Assembly: GCF_022829385.1 (NCBI RefSeq)
Contig: NZ_JAKSXX010000189.1
Location: forward strand, 1-64,000
Direction of reading: 5' to 3'
Origin: Methylobacterium sp. J-070
GTDB taxonomy: Bacteria > Pseudomonadota > Alphaproteobacteria > Rhizobiales > Beijerinckiaceae
Length of the DNA stretch: 64,000 bases
Shown here: positions 1-8,979 of the stretch, piece after piece
How the letters are laid out: each line of letters begins with the position of its first letter
Position numbering within the stretch: position 1 is the first letter of the stretch
Notes under the pieces: model-generated
Database searches by the model: none
Seen by the model: the letters and a program-made list of their open reading frames with translations, nothing else
What the model was told of the DNA's origin: nothing
Made by a program: the position numbers and the translations under genes

Positions 1-669
<669 letters not shown>

Positions 670-741
670 GGTTTACCTCGATGTGGTTGGAGACGACCCC
701 AAGGCCGGGACGGCCTCAAAGGGCGGGGGCGGGAATTCCGT

Positions 742-1032
742 TCAGAGGGCGACGACGCCCATGATGTCGGATTCCTTCATGATCAGGAGGTCCTGACCGT
801 CGATCTTGACCTCGGTGCCGGACCACTTGCCGAACAGGACGCGGTCGCCGGCCTTCACGTCCAGCGGGTTGACGCGTCCGGCCTCGTCGCGGGCGCCGGG
901 ACCGACGGCGACGATCTCGCCCTCTTGCGGCTTCTCCTTGGCGGTGTCCGGGATGATGATGCCGCCCTTGGTCTTCTCCTCGCTCTCGATGCGACGGACG
1001 ACCACGCGGTCGTGCAGCGGACGGAACTTCAT
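742..1032 (-). CDS. groS: 10 kDa co-chaperonin GroES
   Basis: Heptameric lid of the GroEL chamber. The protein has 96 residues, the normal size. It starts MKFRPLHDRVVVRR, has the mobile-loop region KTKGGIIIPDTAKEKPQ (residues 21-36) that contacts GroEL, and ends ESDIMGVVAL. The start is the ATG at 1032-1030, preceded on the minus strand by a purine-rich AAGAGGGCAGC ribosome-binding region. A longer open frame upstream is not conserved GroES sequence and runs through the promoter, so it was rejected. It is the first gene of groESL and lies behind the CIRCE operator. Confidence 0.97.
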   Translation of the reverse strand: MKFRPLHDRVVVRRIESEEKTKGGIIIPDTAKEKPQEGEIVAVGPGARDEAGRVNPLDVKAGDRVLFGKWSGTEVKIDGQDLLIMKESDIMGVVAL

Positions 1033-1103
1033 GAGCTGCCCTCTTGCTTCAGGTCTGGAGTTGGCGTTGATGCGGCCGGCGGGACCGCTCGCGAACTCGA
1101 CTG

Positions 1104-1130
1104 TTAGCACTCTGTCTCGGCGAGTGCCAA
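1104..1130 (-). promoter_or_regulatory. CIRCE operator (HrcA site) of groESL
   Basis: Inverted repeat TTAGCACTC (1104-1112), a nine-base spacer, then GAGTGCCAA (1122-1130). The CIRCE consensus is TTAGCACTC-N9-GAGTGCTAA, so there is one mismatch. It lies between the predicted -10 box and the groES start, where HrcA binding would block transcription. HrcA itself is not in the window. Confidence 0.93.
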
Positions 1131-1140
1131 AGACGGCGGC

Positions 1141-1169
1141 GAGATAGGCCCGGACCGTTTCCGAGTCAA
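1141..1169 (-). promoter_or_regulatory. Predicted sigma70-type promoter of groESL
   Basis: Read on the minus strand: TTGACT (1169-1164), exactly 17 bases, then TATCTC (1146-1141). The CIRCE element follows 10 bases downstream, so the transcription start should fall at or just before the operator. This is the arrangement expected for HrcA-repressed chaperonin operons. It is inferred from hexamer match and position only. Confidence 0.65.
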
Positions 1170-1243
1170 GGCTGTCGCACCGCTGCGCGACGATGCGATG
1201 ACGCGGCGGCGCCCCCTTTTCCTCTCTTGGATAACGCGCTCTC

Positions 1244-2230
1244 ATGCTGAGCCTGCACGGACCCGAAGGCCCGGTGGCGCTGCAACCCGGCAGCCCCATC
1301 GCCGGAGACGCCGTCTGGCTCGACCTGAACGATCCGAGTTCCGAGGAGGCGGACGCCGTCGAGCGGGCCACGGGCCTGCGGGTGCCGTCCCGGGCGGCCC
1401 TGTCGGAGGTCGAGACGTCGAGCCGCCTCCGCCGGGTGAAGGGCGGCCTCTCGCTCTCCACCCCGATGATCACCTTCGAGCAGAGCGCGTCGCAGCTGAA
1501 GCCGCTGGGCTTCCTGCTGACGAAGGATCACCTCGTCACCATCCGCTTCCATGACTTGCGGGCCTTCGAGTCCTCGGCGAAGCGGATCTCGGAGGGCGAC
1601 GGCAGCACGACCCCGAGCGAGGTCTTCGTCGTCGTCCTGGAGGAGCTGGTCGACAGCCTCGCGGACTCGCTGGAGGACATGGCGACGGAACTCGATTCGC
1701 TCTCGACCCGGATCTTCGACTTCGACGTGCGCGGTGCCGACCGCCGCCGGCTCGAGAGCCCGCCGCCCCGCCGCCGCGACCTCGCGCTGCGCCGGATCCT
1801 GCGCGGGATCAGCAATCGCGGGAAGGTGCTGGGCAAGATCCGCGCGAGCCTGCTGGGCCTGGAGCGGATCGTGCCGTTCGTCTCCGCCGCCTGCGACGGA
1901 TTGGGGCTGCCGGAGGACGGCCGCTTCGAGACGATCAAGCGGGACATCGAATCCCTCGACGAATTCGAGACCCGGCTGGCCGAGAACGTCCAGTTCCTCC
2001 TGGACGCGGCGCTCGGCCTGATCAACATCGAGCAGAACAACGTCTTCCGCGTGCTCACGGTCGTGTCGGTGGTGGGCGTGCCTCCGACCCTGATCGCATC
2101 CATGTACGGCATGAATTTCAAGCACATGCCGGAGCTTGATTGGGCCTACGGCTACCCCTACGCCCTCGCCCTCATCCTTCTCAGCGCACTCGCGCCGATA
2201 CTCTATTTTCGGATGCGGGGATGGTTTTGA
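1244..2230 (+). CDS. corA: CorA-family magnesium/divalent cation transporter
   Basis: Inner-membrane pentameric channel for Mg2+ or related divalent cations. It has 328 residues, normal for the family. A long soluble acidic and helical N-terminal domain is followed by a C-terminal hydrophobic segment (about 268-288), the diagnostic loop YGMNFKHMPEL, and a second hydrophobic segment (about 305-323) ending in RMRGWF. The GMN tripeptide at the pore mouth is the family signature. The start is the ATG at 1244; it is divergent from groESL. Members differ in ion preference (Mg, Co, Ni, Zn efflux) and the sequence does not settle which applies. The DNA turns sharply AT-rich right after the stop. Confidence 0.88.
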   Translation: MLSLHGPEGPVALQPGSPIAGDAVWLDLNDPSSEEADAVERATGLRVPSRAALSEVETSSRLRRVKGGLSLSTPMITFEQSASQLKPLGFLLTKDHLVTIRFHDLRAFESSAKRISEGDGSTTPSEVFVVVLEELVDSLADSLEDMATELDSLSTRIFDFDVRGADRRRLESPPPRRRDLALRRILRGISNRGKVLGKIRASLLGLERIVPFVSAACDGLGLPEDGRFETIKRDIESLDEFETRLAENVQFLLDAALGLINIEQNNVFRVLTVVSVVGVPPTLIASMYGMNFKHMPELDWAYGYPYALALILLSALAPILYFRMRGWF

Positions 2231-2437
2231 TGCAACACTATCAATGGAAGTCTGTTGCCGAACCGGCACTTCGATTTATTTATATCCAGATCTAGCTACA
2301 AATGTAAAATTGTATGAATTGATCTTGATTCGCATATTCATATGCAATGATTTCGTTATCTGAGTCTGATCGCCGGTTTTAAGTTCACATTAAGGAGAAG
2401 CTGGTTTGCATTCCTATGCAAGAGACCGGATTCGGAC

Positions 2438-3898
2438 ATGTTCAAGCGTAAGTCCTATAGCGATTCGGACGCCAAGATCGACGCCCTGAACCGATCACTG
2501 GCCGTCATCGAGTTCTCGATGGACGGGCGCGTCATTCACGCCAACGAGAACTTTCTGAAGGCGATGAAGTATTCGCTCGGCGAGCTCGTCGGCCAGCCGC
2601 ATCGCATCCTCGTCGAGGACACCGAGGCCAAGTCGGAACGCTACGCGGACTTCTGGCACAAGCTGAGGAGCGGCCAGTACCTCACCGGAGAGTTTCTCCG
2701 GCTCGACAGAGACGGGGAACGCGTCTGGCTCGAGGCGAGCTACAACCCGATCCTGGACGCGGACGGCAGGCCGGTGAAGGTCGTCAAGTTTGCGACGGAC
2801 ATTTCGGTGAAAAAGAACCAGATCGACCGTCTGAAGTCGATGATCGACAACATGCCGGTCGCCGTGATGACCGCCGACCCGCGCGACGATTTTCGGATCG
2901 ACTACCTGAACGCGACCTCTCGCAAGACCCTCGCGCCGTTGGAACAATATCTCCCGATCAAGGTCGACGAGATGCTGGAGCACTCCTTCGACGTGTTCCA
3001 CGAGAACCCGCATCACCAGCGCTCGATGCTGGCCGATGCGAGCCGCCTGCCGCACCGGACCAACATCAAGCTCGGGCCAGAGACGCTCGACCTGCAGGTC
3101 ACGGCGGTCAACGACCCGGACGGGAATTGCATCGGTCCGATGCTGACCTGGGCGGTGGTGTCCGCGCAGGTGAACATGGCCTCCGAGGTCACCCACGTGG
3201 TCGAAGCGGTGGGATCGGCAATCCAGCAGATGCAGCGTTCGGCCGAGGGGCTGACCCAGTCGGCCGGCTCCGCCCGGCAGAAGGCGTCGTCGGTGGCGGC
3301 CAATTCCGACCAGATGAACCACGCGATCCAGGAAATTTCCGGGCAGGTCGGCCGGGTGTCCGAGCGGGCGCAGCAGATCGCCACCCAGACCGAGACCACG
3401 GACGCGACGATGCGGCAATTGGCCGAGAACGCCCGCAAGGTCGACGCCGTGGTGGGCATGATCAAGATGATCGCCGATCAGACCAACCTGCTGGCGCTGA
3501 ACGCGACGATCGAGGCGGCCCGCGCGGGCGCGGCCGGCCGCGGTTTCGCGGTGGTGGCCAGCGAGGTCAAGGCCCTCGCCGAGCAGACCGCCAAGGCCAC
3601 CGGCGAGATCACCCAGCAGGTCTCGGCCATCCAGAGCGCCACCGGCGAGGCGGTCGGCGCCATCGAGATGATCACCGCGGCGGTCGGCGAGCTGTCGAAG
3701 CTGACCCTGGCGATGGCGAGCGCCGTCGAGGAGCAGGCCGTCTCGACCCACGAGATGTCGGGCAACATCGGCGGCGTCTCCGAGGCGGCCAACGCCACCG
3801 GCCAGCTCGCCGAATCGGTGCGCGGCATCGCCGACGACCTCGCCGCGCACTCGTCGAGCCTGTCCGACAGCGTGATGCGGTTCATGAAGACGGCCTGA
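2438..3898 (+). CDS. Soluble PAS-containing methyl-accepting chemotaxis protein
   Basis: Cytoplasmic chemoreceptor of 486 residues with no transmembrane segment. Order of parts: a PAS domain (about 15-125, with an after-motif ending VVKFATDISVKKNQ), a second PAS-like sensor region (about 130-245), then a coiled-coil signalling domain whose hairpin tip contains DQTNLLALNATIEAARAG, the highly conserved contact site for CheA and CheW. It probably senses redox state or a small ligand inside the cell; which one cannot be read from sequence. The ATG at 2438 lacks a strong ribosome-binding site; an AAGGAG lies 40 bases upstream. The neighbours are not chemotaxis genes. Confidence 0.92.
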   Translation: MFKRKSYSDSDAKIDALNRSLAVIEFSMDGRVIHANENFLKAMKYSLGELVGQPHRILVEDTEAKSERYADFWHKLRSGQYLTGEFLRLDRDGERVWLEASYNPILDADGRPVKVVKFATDISVKKNQIDRLKSMIDNMPVAVMTADPRDDFRIDYLNATSRKTLAPLEQYLPIKVDEMLEHSFDVFHENPHHQRSMLADASRLPHRTNIKLGPETLDLQVTAVNDPDGNCIGPMLTWAVVSAQVNMASEVTHVVEAVGSAIQQMQRSAEGLTQSAGSARQKASSVAANSDQMNHAIQEISGQVGRVSERAQQIATQTETTDATMRQLAENARKVDAVVGMIKMIADQTNLLALNATIEAARAGAAGRGFAVVASEVKALAEQTAKATGEITQQVSAIQSATGEAVGAIEMITAAVGELSKLTLAMASAVEEQAVSTHEMSGNIGGVSEAANATGQLAESVRGIADDLAAHSSSLSDSVMRFMKTA

Positions 3899-3910
3899 GC
3901 CGGGCCGCGC

Positions 3911-4624
3911 TCAGTCCCGGGCGAGCTGCCCGCGACCGATGGCGAAGACCCGCCCGTCGCCCAGGAGGTGGGCGGTGAAGCCGTTCCGGAACAGGCCCTC
4001 CACGGCCTTGTCGCGGACATTGAGACCGCCCGCATAGGCACCGAAGGCCGGCATCACCACGCGCGTGCCGTCGGTGACGAAGCAGCGGCGCCGCACCGCG
4101 CGGCCGCGCATCGCGACCTTGCCGCAGGGGTGGAGATGGCCGGCGATCTCGCCGGGCGCGTCGCCGGGGCTCGGCTCGTGGCGCAGCACCAGACCGCCGA
4201 GGGTCAGCGCGTCGGCGTAGCGACCGCCGACGCCTTCGTTCACGGCGGCATCGTGGTTGCCGGCGATCCAGACCCAGTCCCGGCCCTGCTGGAGCGCCGC
4301 CACCATGGCCCGGTCGCCCGGCTCCATGCGCTCCGGCCCCCTGGCGTCGTGGAAGGAATCCCCGAGCGCGACCACCCGGGCGGGATCGTGGCGCACCACC
4401 GCCTCGTGGAGGCAGGCCAGCGTCTCGCGGGTGTCGTAGGGCGGCAGGAACTGGCCGGTGCGCGCCGCGTAGGAGGACCCCTTCTCCAAGTGGAGGTCGG
4501 ACACGATCAGCGTCCGGTGGGCCGGGAGCCAGAGGCCGCCGCAGAGGTCCAGCACCAGGGTTTCGCCCGCGAGCAGCAGGGTGGGGTGCTTGTGAGTCTT
4601 CTCGAGTCTCAGGCCGGCCGCCAA
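3911..4624 (-). CDS. pdeM: Ligase-associated DNA damage response endonuclease PdeM (metallophosphoesterase)
   Basis: Calcineurin-like phosphoesterase predicted to act as a nuclease in DNA repair. Metal-binding motifs appear in order: SDLHLEKG, ALGDSFHD, AGNHD and GHLHP. These match the PdeM family usually encoded with an Lhr-type helicase, as here. No ATG or GTG fits: the frame is open from inside the helicase gene. The TTG at 4624-4622 gives 237 residues and starts about 13 residues before the conserved LLLAGETLVLDL strand, so it was chosen. A start nearer 4670, overlapping the helicase stop, is possible. It is convergent with the chemoreceptor gene, 12 bases away. The function is by family, not tested here. 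Confidence 0.88.
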   Translation of the reverse strand: MAAGLRLEKTHKHPTLLLAGETLVLDLCGGLWLPAHRTLIVSDLHLEKGSSYAARTGQFLPPYDTRETLACLHEAVVRHDPARVVALGDSFHDARGPERMEPGDRAMVAALQQGRDWVWIAGNHDAAVNEGVGGRYADALTLGGLVLRHEPSPGDAPGEIAGHLHPCGKVAMRGRAVRRRCFVTDGTRVVMPAFGAYAGGLNVRDKAVEGLFRNGFTAHLLGDGRVFAIGRGQLARD

Positions 4625-4665
4625 GATCGCATCCTCGGTCTCATAGGGGGAGGGCGGATCGGCGG

Positions 4666-7275
4666 TCAGGACAGGGCCTCTTGAAGAAGCTCCGCCTCGG
4701 CCTCGGCCAGGATCTCGTCGGCGCCCTCGCCGTAGACCCGCTCGCGCCCGATCTCGAGCATGACGGATACGGAGAGCGGCGAGACCCGGTCGAGGGACCT
4801 GTGGATGATTCGCCCCCGGATGCGCTCTAGCATCATGCCGAGGCGCCTCACGTCGAGGAGTCCGGTTGCCGCATCCTGCCGCGCGGCCCGCAGCAGCAGG
4901 TGGTCGGGCTGGTGCTTGCGCAGCACGTCGTAGATGAGGTCGGTGGAGATCGTGACCTGCCGGCCGGACTTCTTGAGGCCCGGATGATGGCGCTCGATCA
5001 GCCCGGCGATCACCGCGCATTGCCGGAAGGTGCGCTTCATCATCGCCGACTCGTCGAGCCACGCCTCCAGGTCGTCGCCCAGCATGTCGACGGCGAACAG
5101 GTCCGCGATGAAGTCCGGGTCGAGGGCGGCGCGCTCGGAGACGTCGCGGGTCGTCCAGATCGCGATGCCGTAATCGTTGGCCGCGAAGCCGAGCGGCCGA
5201 AGGCCTGCGCGCTCCAGCCGGCGGGTGAGCAGCATGCCGAGCGTCTGATGGGCGAGGCGGCCCTCGAACGGGAAGGCGGTCAGGTAGTGGCGCTTGCCCC
5301 GGGGAAAGGTCTCGACCAGCAGGTCGCGCTCCCCCGGCACGACCGAGCGCCGGCGCTGCTGGAGCAGGTATTCGCCGATCTGGTCGGGCAGGCGGTCCCA
5401 CGCGAACGGGTCGGCGATCAGCGCCCGGACCCGGGCGGCCAGGAAGGTCGAGAGCGGAAACTTCGCGCCCGCGTAGGACGGGATCGCCGGATCGGTCCCG
5501 GGCGGCGCGCGGGTGACGAGGCATTCGTCCTCGGCCAGCCCCTCGAACCGCAGGGTCTCGCCGGCGAACAGGAAAGTGTCGCCCACCGTCAGGGTCTCGG
5601 CGAACTCGTCCTCGATCTCGCCGAGGACCCGCCCGCTCTTCGGCAGCACGGTGCCGGGCTTGCCCCGCAACGACCGGCCGAGCCGCACCCGCACCCGCGC
5701 GGCCTCGACGATGGTGCCGACATTCATCCGGTAGGCCTGCGCGGTCCGGGCGTCGCGCACCCGCCACAGCCCGTCCGGCCCGCGCAGGATCTTGGCGAAG
5801 CGCTCGTAGGCGCGCAGCGCGTAGCCGCCGGTGGCCACGTAGTCGACCACCTGCTCGAAGGATTCCCAGGAGAGGTCCGCATAGGGCGTGGCGGAGACGA
5901 TCTCGTCGTAGAGGTCGAGCGGGTCGAAGGCGTCGGCGCAGGCCATGCCGAGCACGTGCTGGGCGAGCACGTCGAGGGCGCCGAGCCGGGCGTCCGGCGT
6001 GTCCTGCGCGGCCTCCTCGACGGCGTCGAGGGCGGCCTGGCACTCCAGCATCTCGAACCGGTTGCCCGGGACCAGATAGGCCTTCGAGGGCTCGTCCATG
6101 CGGTGGTTGGCGCGGCCGATGCGCTGCATGATCCGGCTGGCGCCCTTGGGCGCGCCGACATTGACCACGAGGTCGACGTCGCCCCAGTCGATGCCGAGGT
6201 CGAGGGTGGCGGTGCAGACGATCGCCCGCAGCTGGCCGGCCGCCATGGCGGCCTCGACCCGGCGGCGCTGCTGCGCGTCCAGGGAGCCGTGGTGGATGGC
6301 GATCGGCAGCCCGTCGTCGTTGAGGCGCCACAGCTCCTGGAACGTGTACTCGGCCTGGAGGCGGGTGTTGACGAAGACCAGCGTCGTCCGGTGCTGGCGG
6401 ATCAGATCGTAGATCGCCGGCATGGAGTGCCAGGCGGTGTGGCCGGAGAGCGGCAGGGCCCGGCCGAGGTCGAGCATGCGCAGATCCGCCCTCGCGCCGC
6501 CGGAAACGGTGACGAGGTCGGCCATGGGCGGTTTGCTCCCTCCTCCCTCGGCGGGAGCGGGTGGCCCCTGCGTCAGAAGGGGTCGGGAGAGGGAAGCGAC
6601 GCGTCCGGACAGATCGCGCCGGGAGCCGAAACCCGCAGCGTCGCGCTGCCCCTCTCCCTCCCCCCTCTGGGGGCCACCCTCCCCCACAGAGGGGGGAGGG
6701 GGAAGCGGTCCCTGCGGCACCAGGTATTTCCGCAATTCGTCCGGCTCGCGCACGGTCGCCGACAGCCCGATCGCCGCCAGCCCCGGGCTCAGCCGGTGCA
6801 GCCGCGCCAGCGCCAGCGCCAGGAGATCGCCGCGCTTCGACGTCACCAGGGCGTGCAGCTCGTCCAGGATCACGCAGCGCAGGCCGGAGAAGAACGCCGA
6901 CGCCTCGCGATGGGCGATCAGCAGCGCCAGCTGCTCGGGCGTGGTCAGCAGGATATCGGGCGGCCGGCTGATCTGGCGGGTGCGCTTGTGGGCCGGCGTA
7001 TCGCCGGTTCGGGTCTCGACGCGCACCGGCAGCGCCATCTCGGCGATGGGTGCGTCGAGGTTGCGGGCGATGTCGACCGCCAGCGCCTTGAGCGGCGAGA
7101 CGTACAGGGTGTGCGGACCCTTGGGCTTCAGCGGCTGCGCCCCGCGCTCCGAGAGGGCGACGAGGCTCGGCAGGAATCCCGCGAGCGTCTTGCCGGCGCC
7201 GGTCGGTGCCACCAGCAGGGCCGAGCGGCCGGCGCCCGCGATCCGCAGGAGGTCGAGCTGGTGCTGCCTCGGCAC
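4666..7275 (-). CDS. Ligase-associated DNA damage response DEXH-box helicase (Lhr-like)
   Basis: Superfamily 2 helicase of the Lhr type, thought to work with PdeM and a DNA ligase in repair. Seen: Walker A APTGAGKT (24-31), DELH box (138-141), SAT motif (172-174), TATLDLGIDWGDVD, the arginine-finger motif QRIGRANHRMD, and the Lhr-specific C-terminal region to LLQEALS. The start shown is GTG 7275. However, conserved sequence (LPKTLPDRFQAWFAARGW) precedes it without an ATG, GTG or TTG, so the true N-terminus is probably 20-30 codons further up, overlapping the esterase end. Residues 188-250 are a foreign-looking in-frame insert between REPDELRKYLVP and MADLVTVSGGARADL. Confidence 0.9.
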   Translation of the reverse strand: MPRQHQLDLLRIAGAGRSALLVAPTGAGKTLAGFLPSLVALSERGAQPLKPKGPHTLYVSPLKALAVDIARNLDAPIAEMALPVRVETRTGDTPAHKRTRQISRPPDILLTTPEQLALLIAHREASAFFSGLRCVILDELHALVTSKRGDLLALALARLHRLSPGLAAIGLSATVREPDELRKYLVPQGPLPPPPSVGEGGPQRGEGEGQRDAAGFGSRRDLSGRVASLSRPLLTQGPPAPAEGGGSKPPMADLVTVSGGARADLRMLDLGRALPLSGHTAWHSMPAIYDLIRQHRTTLVFVNTRLQAEYTFQELWRLNDDGLPIAIHHGSLDAQQRRRVEAAMAAGQLRAIVCTATLDLGIDWGDVDLVVNVGAPKGASRIMQRIGRANHRMDEPSKAYLVPGNRFEMLECQAALDAVEEAAQDTPDARLGALDVLAQHVLGMACADAFDPLDLYDEIVSATPYADLSWESFEQVVDYVATGGYALRAYERFAKILRGPDGLWRVRDARTAQAYRMNVGTIVEAARVRVRLGRSLRGKPGTVLPKSGRVLGEIEDEFAETLTVGDTFLFAGETLRFEGLAEDECLVTRAPPGTDPAIPSYAGAKFPLSTFLAARVRALIADPFAWDRLPDQIGEYLLQQRRRSVVPGERDLLVETFPRGKRHYLTAFPFEGRLAHQTLGMLLTRRLERAGLRPLGFAANDYGIAIWTTRDVSERAALDPDFIADLFAVDMLGDDLEAWLDESAMMKRTFRQCAVIAGLIERHHPGLKKSGRQVTISTDLIYDVLRKHQPDHLLLRAARQDAATGLLDVRRLGMMLERIRGRIIHRSLDRVSPLSVSVMLEIGRERVYGEGADEILAEAEAELLQEALS
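6526..6714. repeat. Palindromic repeat element inserted in frame in the helicase gene
   Basis: About 189 bases (63 codons) of low-complexity, Pro/Gly/Arg-coding sequence. It contains a perfect 14-base inverted repeat, CCCTCCCCCCTCTG (6656-6669) with CAGAGGGGGGAGGG (6687-6700). A second looser palindrome has GGGAGAGGGAAGCGACGC (6585-6602) opposite GCGTCGCGCTGCCCCTCTCCC (about 6638-6658). The composition is that of intergenic repeats of this genus; a related short hairpin is at 50240-50258. The boundaries are estimated from where helicase conservation breaks off and resumes. Confidence 0.75.
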
Positions 7276-7346
7276 CCAGCCGCGCGCGGCGAACCAGGCC
7301 TGGAACCGGTCCGGCAGAGTCTTGGGCAGGATCTCCGCCGGATCGC

Positions 7347-8303
7347 TCAGGCGAGCGCCATCAGGAAGCGGTCGATCAGCTCCAGCGCCTGCTCGCTCAT
7401 CGGGCTCGGATAGCGGACGAAGACGTGGCAGCCGCCGGGATAGATCGCCGTGTGGCCGCCGTTGCCCGCCGCGGCCCAGCGCGCCGACATGTACAGCGTG
7501 TCGTCCAGCAACGGGTCCGCGGTCCCGATCGTGAACAGCGCCGGGGGCAGACCCTTCAGCTCGGCGTAGATCGGCGACACGTCCGGCCGGCGCCGGTCGA
7601 TCCCCTCGCGGACGTAGCCGTCGGCGAAGTGCGTGAGGTCGCGGGTGTTGACGACCAGCCGCTCCTCGCCCCAGTTCCGCACCGACGGGGTCAGGCCGAG
7701 GTCGAAGAAGCCCGCGTTGAGGTTGGCGCCCCGGAAGGCCCGCGGCAGGTTGTGCTGGTCGCGCAGGCGCAGCAGCACCATCACGGCGAGGTGGGCGCCG
7801 ACCGATTCACCGCCGATGGTCAGGGCGTGGACGCCGAATTCGGCCTTGCCGGGACCGGCGAGCCACAGGGCCGCCGCCTCGCAGTCGAGGAGGGCCGCCG
7901 GATAGGGGTTCTCGGGCGCGAGCCGGTACTCCACCGAGATCGCCACGAAGCCGCAGGCATCGGCGATGCGCTCCAGCCAGGGATCCTGCTCGTCGGCCGA
8001 GCCCCAGACCCAGCCGCCGCGGTGGATGTGCAGGTAGGCGCCGCGCAGTTTGGTGCCGGGCTTCGGCCGGATGACGCGGAGCCTGAGCGGCCCGCCGGGG
8101 CCGTCGATCGTCAGCCACTCGGCCCGGGCGCTGTGCCGCATCGCGGGGGCCGCCTTGGTGCCGGCGCGGCGGCGCTCGCGCACCTCCGCGATCGACAGCG
8201 ACCAGGGATCGGGCAGGGCGGCGTAGGCCGCGACGATCTCGGCGTTGAGCCGGAGCGTCTCGGGATCGATCGTCGCCGGGTCGAACAGGGCGTGGTCGAT
8301 CAT
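7347..8303 (-). CDS. Alpha/beta hydrolase, HSL-like esterase/lipase family
   Basis: Probable carboxylesterase, cytosolic (no signal peptide), 318 residues. Family marks: the oxyanion-hole segment HIHRGGWVWGS (about 92-102, a variant of the HGGG motif), the nucleophile elbow GESVGAHLA (about 165-173), an acid in TADPLLDD (about 264-271), and the catalytic His in GGCHVFVRYPSP near the C-terminus. The order and spacing fit the hormone-sensitive lipase group. The start is the ATG at 8303. The end lies just upstream of, and probably overlaps, the true beginning of the helicase gene, suggesting co-transcription. The natural substrate is unknown. Confidence 0.87.
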   Translation of the reverse strand: MIDHALFDPATIDPETLRLNAEIVAAYAALPDPWSLSIAEVRERRRAGTKAAPAMRHSARAEWLTIDGPGGPLRLRVIRPKPGTKLRGAYLHIHRGGWVWGSADEQDPWLERIADACGFVAISVEYRLAPENPYPAALLDCEAAALWLAGPGKAEFGVHALTIGGESVGAHLAVMVLLRLRDQHNLPRAFRGANLNAGFFDLGLTPSVRNWGEERLVVNTRDLTHFADGYVREGIDRRRPDVSPIYAELKGLPPALFTIGTADPLLDDTLYMSARWAAAGNGGHTAIYPGGCHVFVRYPSPMSEQALELIDRFLMALA

Positions 8304-8585
8304 CGTGCGTTTGATCCCGTCGGCACACAGAGCCTCTCACGAACGTCCCGGTCTTCCGAGAGCTCTCCCATCGGCGACGACTGCGCAGAGGGTGTTTCGC
8401 GCGACGCTCAACCTATCACCAGTCCCCACATCTTGGCGGGACCGATGCCGCTTGCCATCTCGGGTTCGCGGTAGAAACCCGCCAACGCTCGATCGGCCCT
8501 CCGGTTTCGTCGCGGTGTGGTGTGCCGGCCACGGTTCCGCCCGCTTCGTCGCCGATCCGGAACCCGGGGATTCTCAGAGGATGCG

Positions 8586-8927
8586 ATGCTCGTCGATCAC
8601 GACCGGCGCCGGCACGGCGCACCGCCGGACGGCGCCTACGGGGCTGAGCCGCCCCGCACAGGCGATTCGGCGCTGCGCCGCTTTCTCGGCGGCTCGCCCA
8701 CGGGCGTGTTCCTGCGCCTGCTGTTCCTGTCGGTGCTGGTCGGCGCCTTCCTGTCGATGCTCGGCCTGACGCCGGGCCGCCTGTTCTGGCACCTCTACGA
8801 TTCGGCGCGGGCGCTGCTGGACGTCGGCCTCGCCTCGCTGCACGATTTCGGCGGTTGGATCGTCGCCGGAGCGATCGTGGTCGTGCCGCTCTGGCTGATC
8901 GCCCGCCTGTTCGCGGTCGCCCGCTGA
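8586..8927 (+). CDS. DUF6460 small membrane protein
   Basis: Protein of 113 residues with a hydrophilic N-terminal tail of about 32 residues, then GGSPTGVFLRLLFLSVLVGA, a first membrane segment, a short amphipathic middle part and a second membrane segment (IVAGAIVVVPLWLIARLF). This pattern matches DUF6460, a family widespread in Hyphomicrobiales with no known function. The ATG at 8586 was chosen over upstream in-frame codons because it begins the conserved-size protein. The MATE exporter starts 52 bases after its stop on the same strand, so the two may share a transcript. Confidence 0.75.
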   Translation: MLVDHDRRRHGAPPDGAYGAEPPRTGDSALRRFLGGSPTGVFLRLLFLSVLVGAFLSMLGLTPGRLFWHLYDSARALLDVGLASLHDFGGWIVAGAIVVVPLWLIARLFAVAR

Positions 8928-8979
8928 CTTGCGCCGCCGGGCGGGAGCTCGACCGGTTCGCGTCCGCTCGGGTCGCGGC

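Noticed and set aside
4900..7413. An 837-codon plus-strand open frame opposite the helicase
   Set aside because: It is a GC-driven shadow: its sequence is Arg/Gly/Val/Asp-rich with no motif, while the minus strand has all helicase motifs in order.
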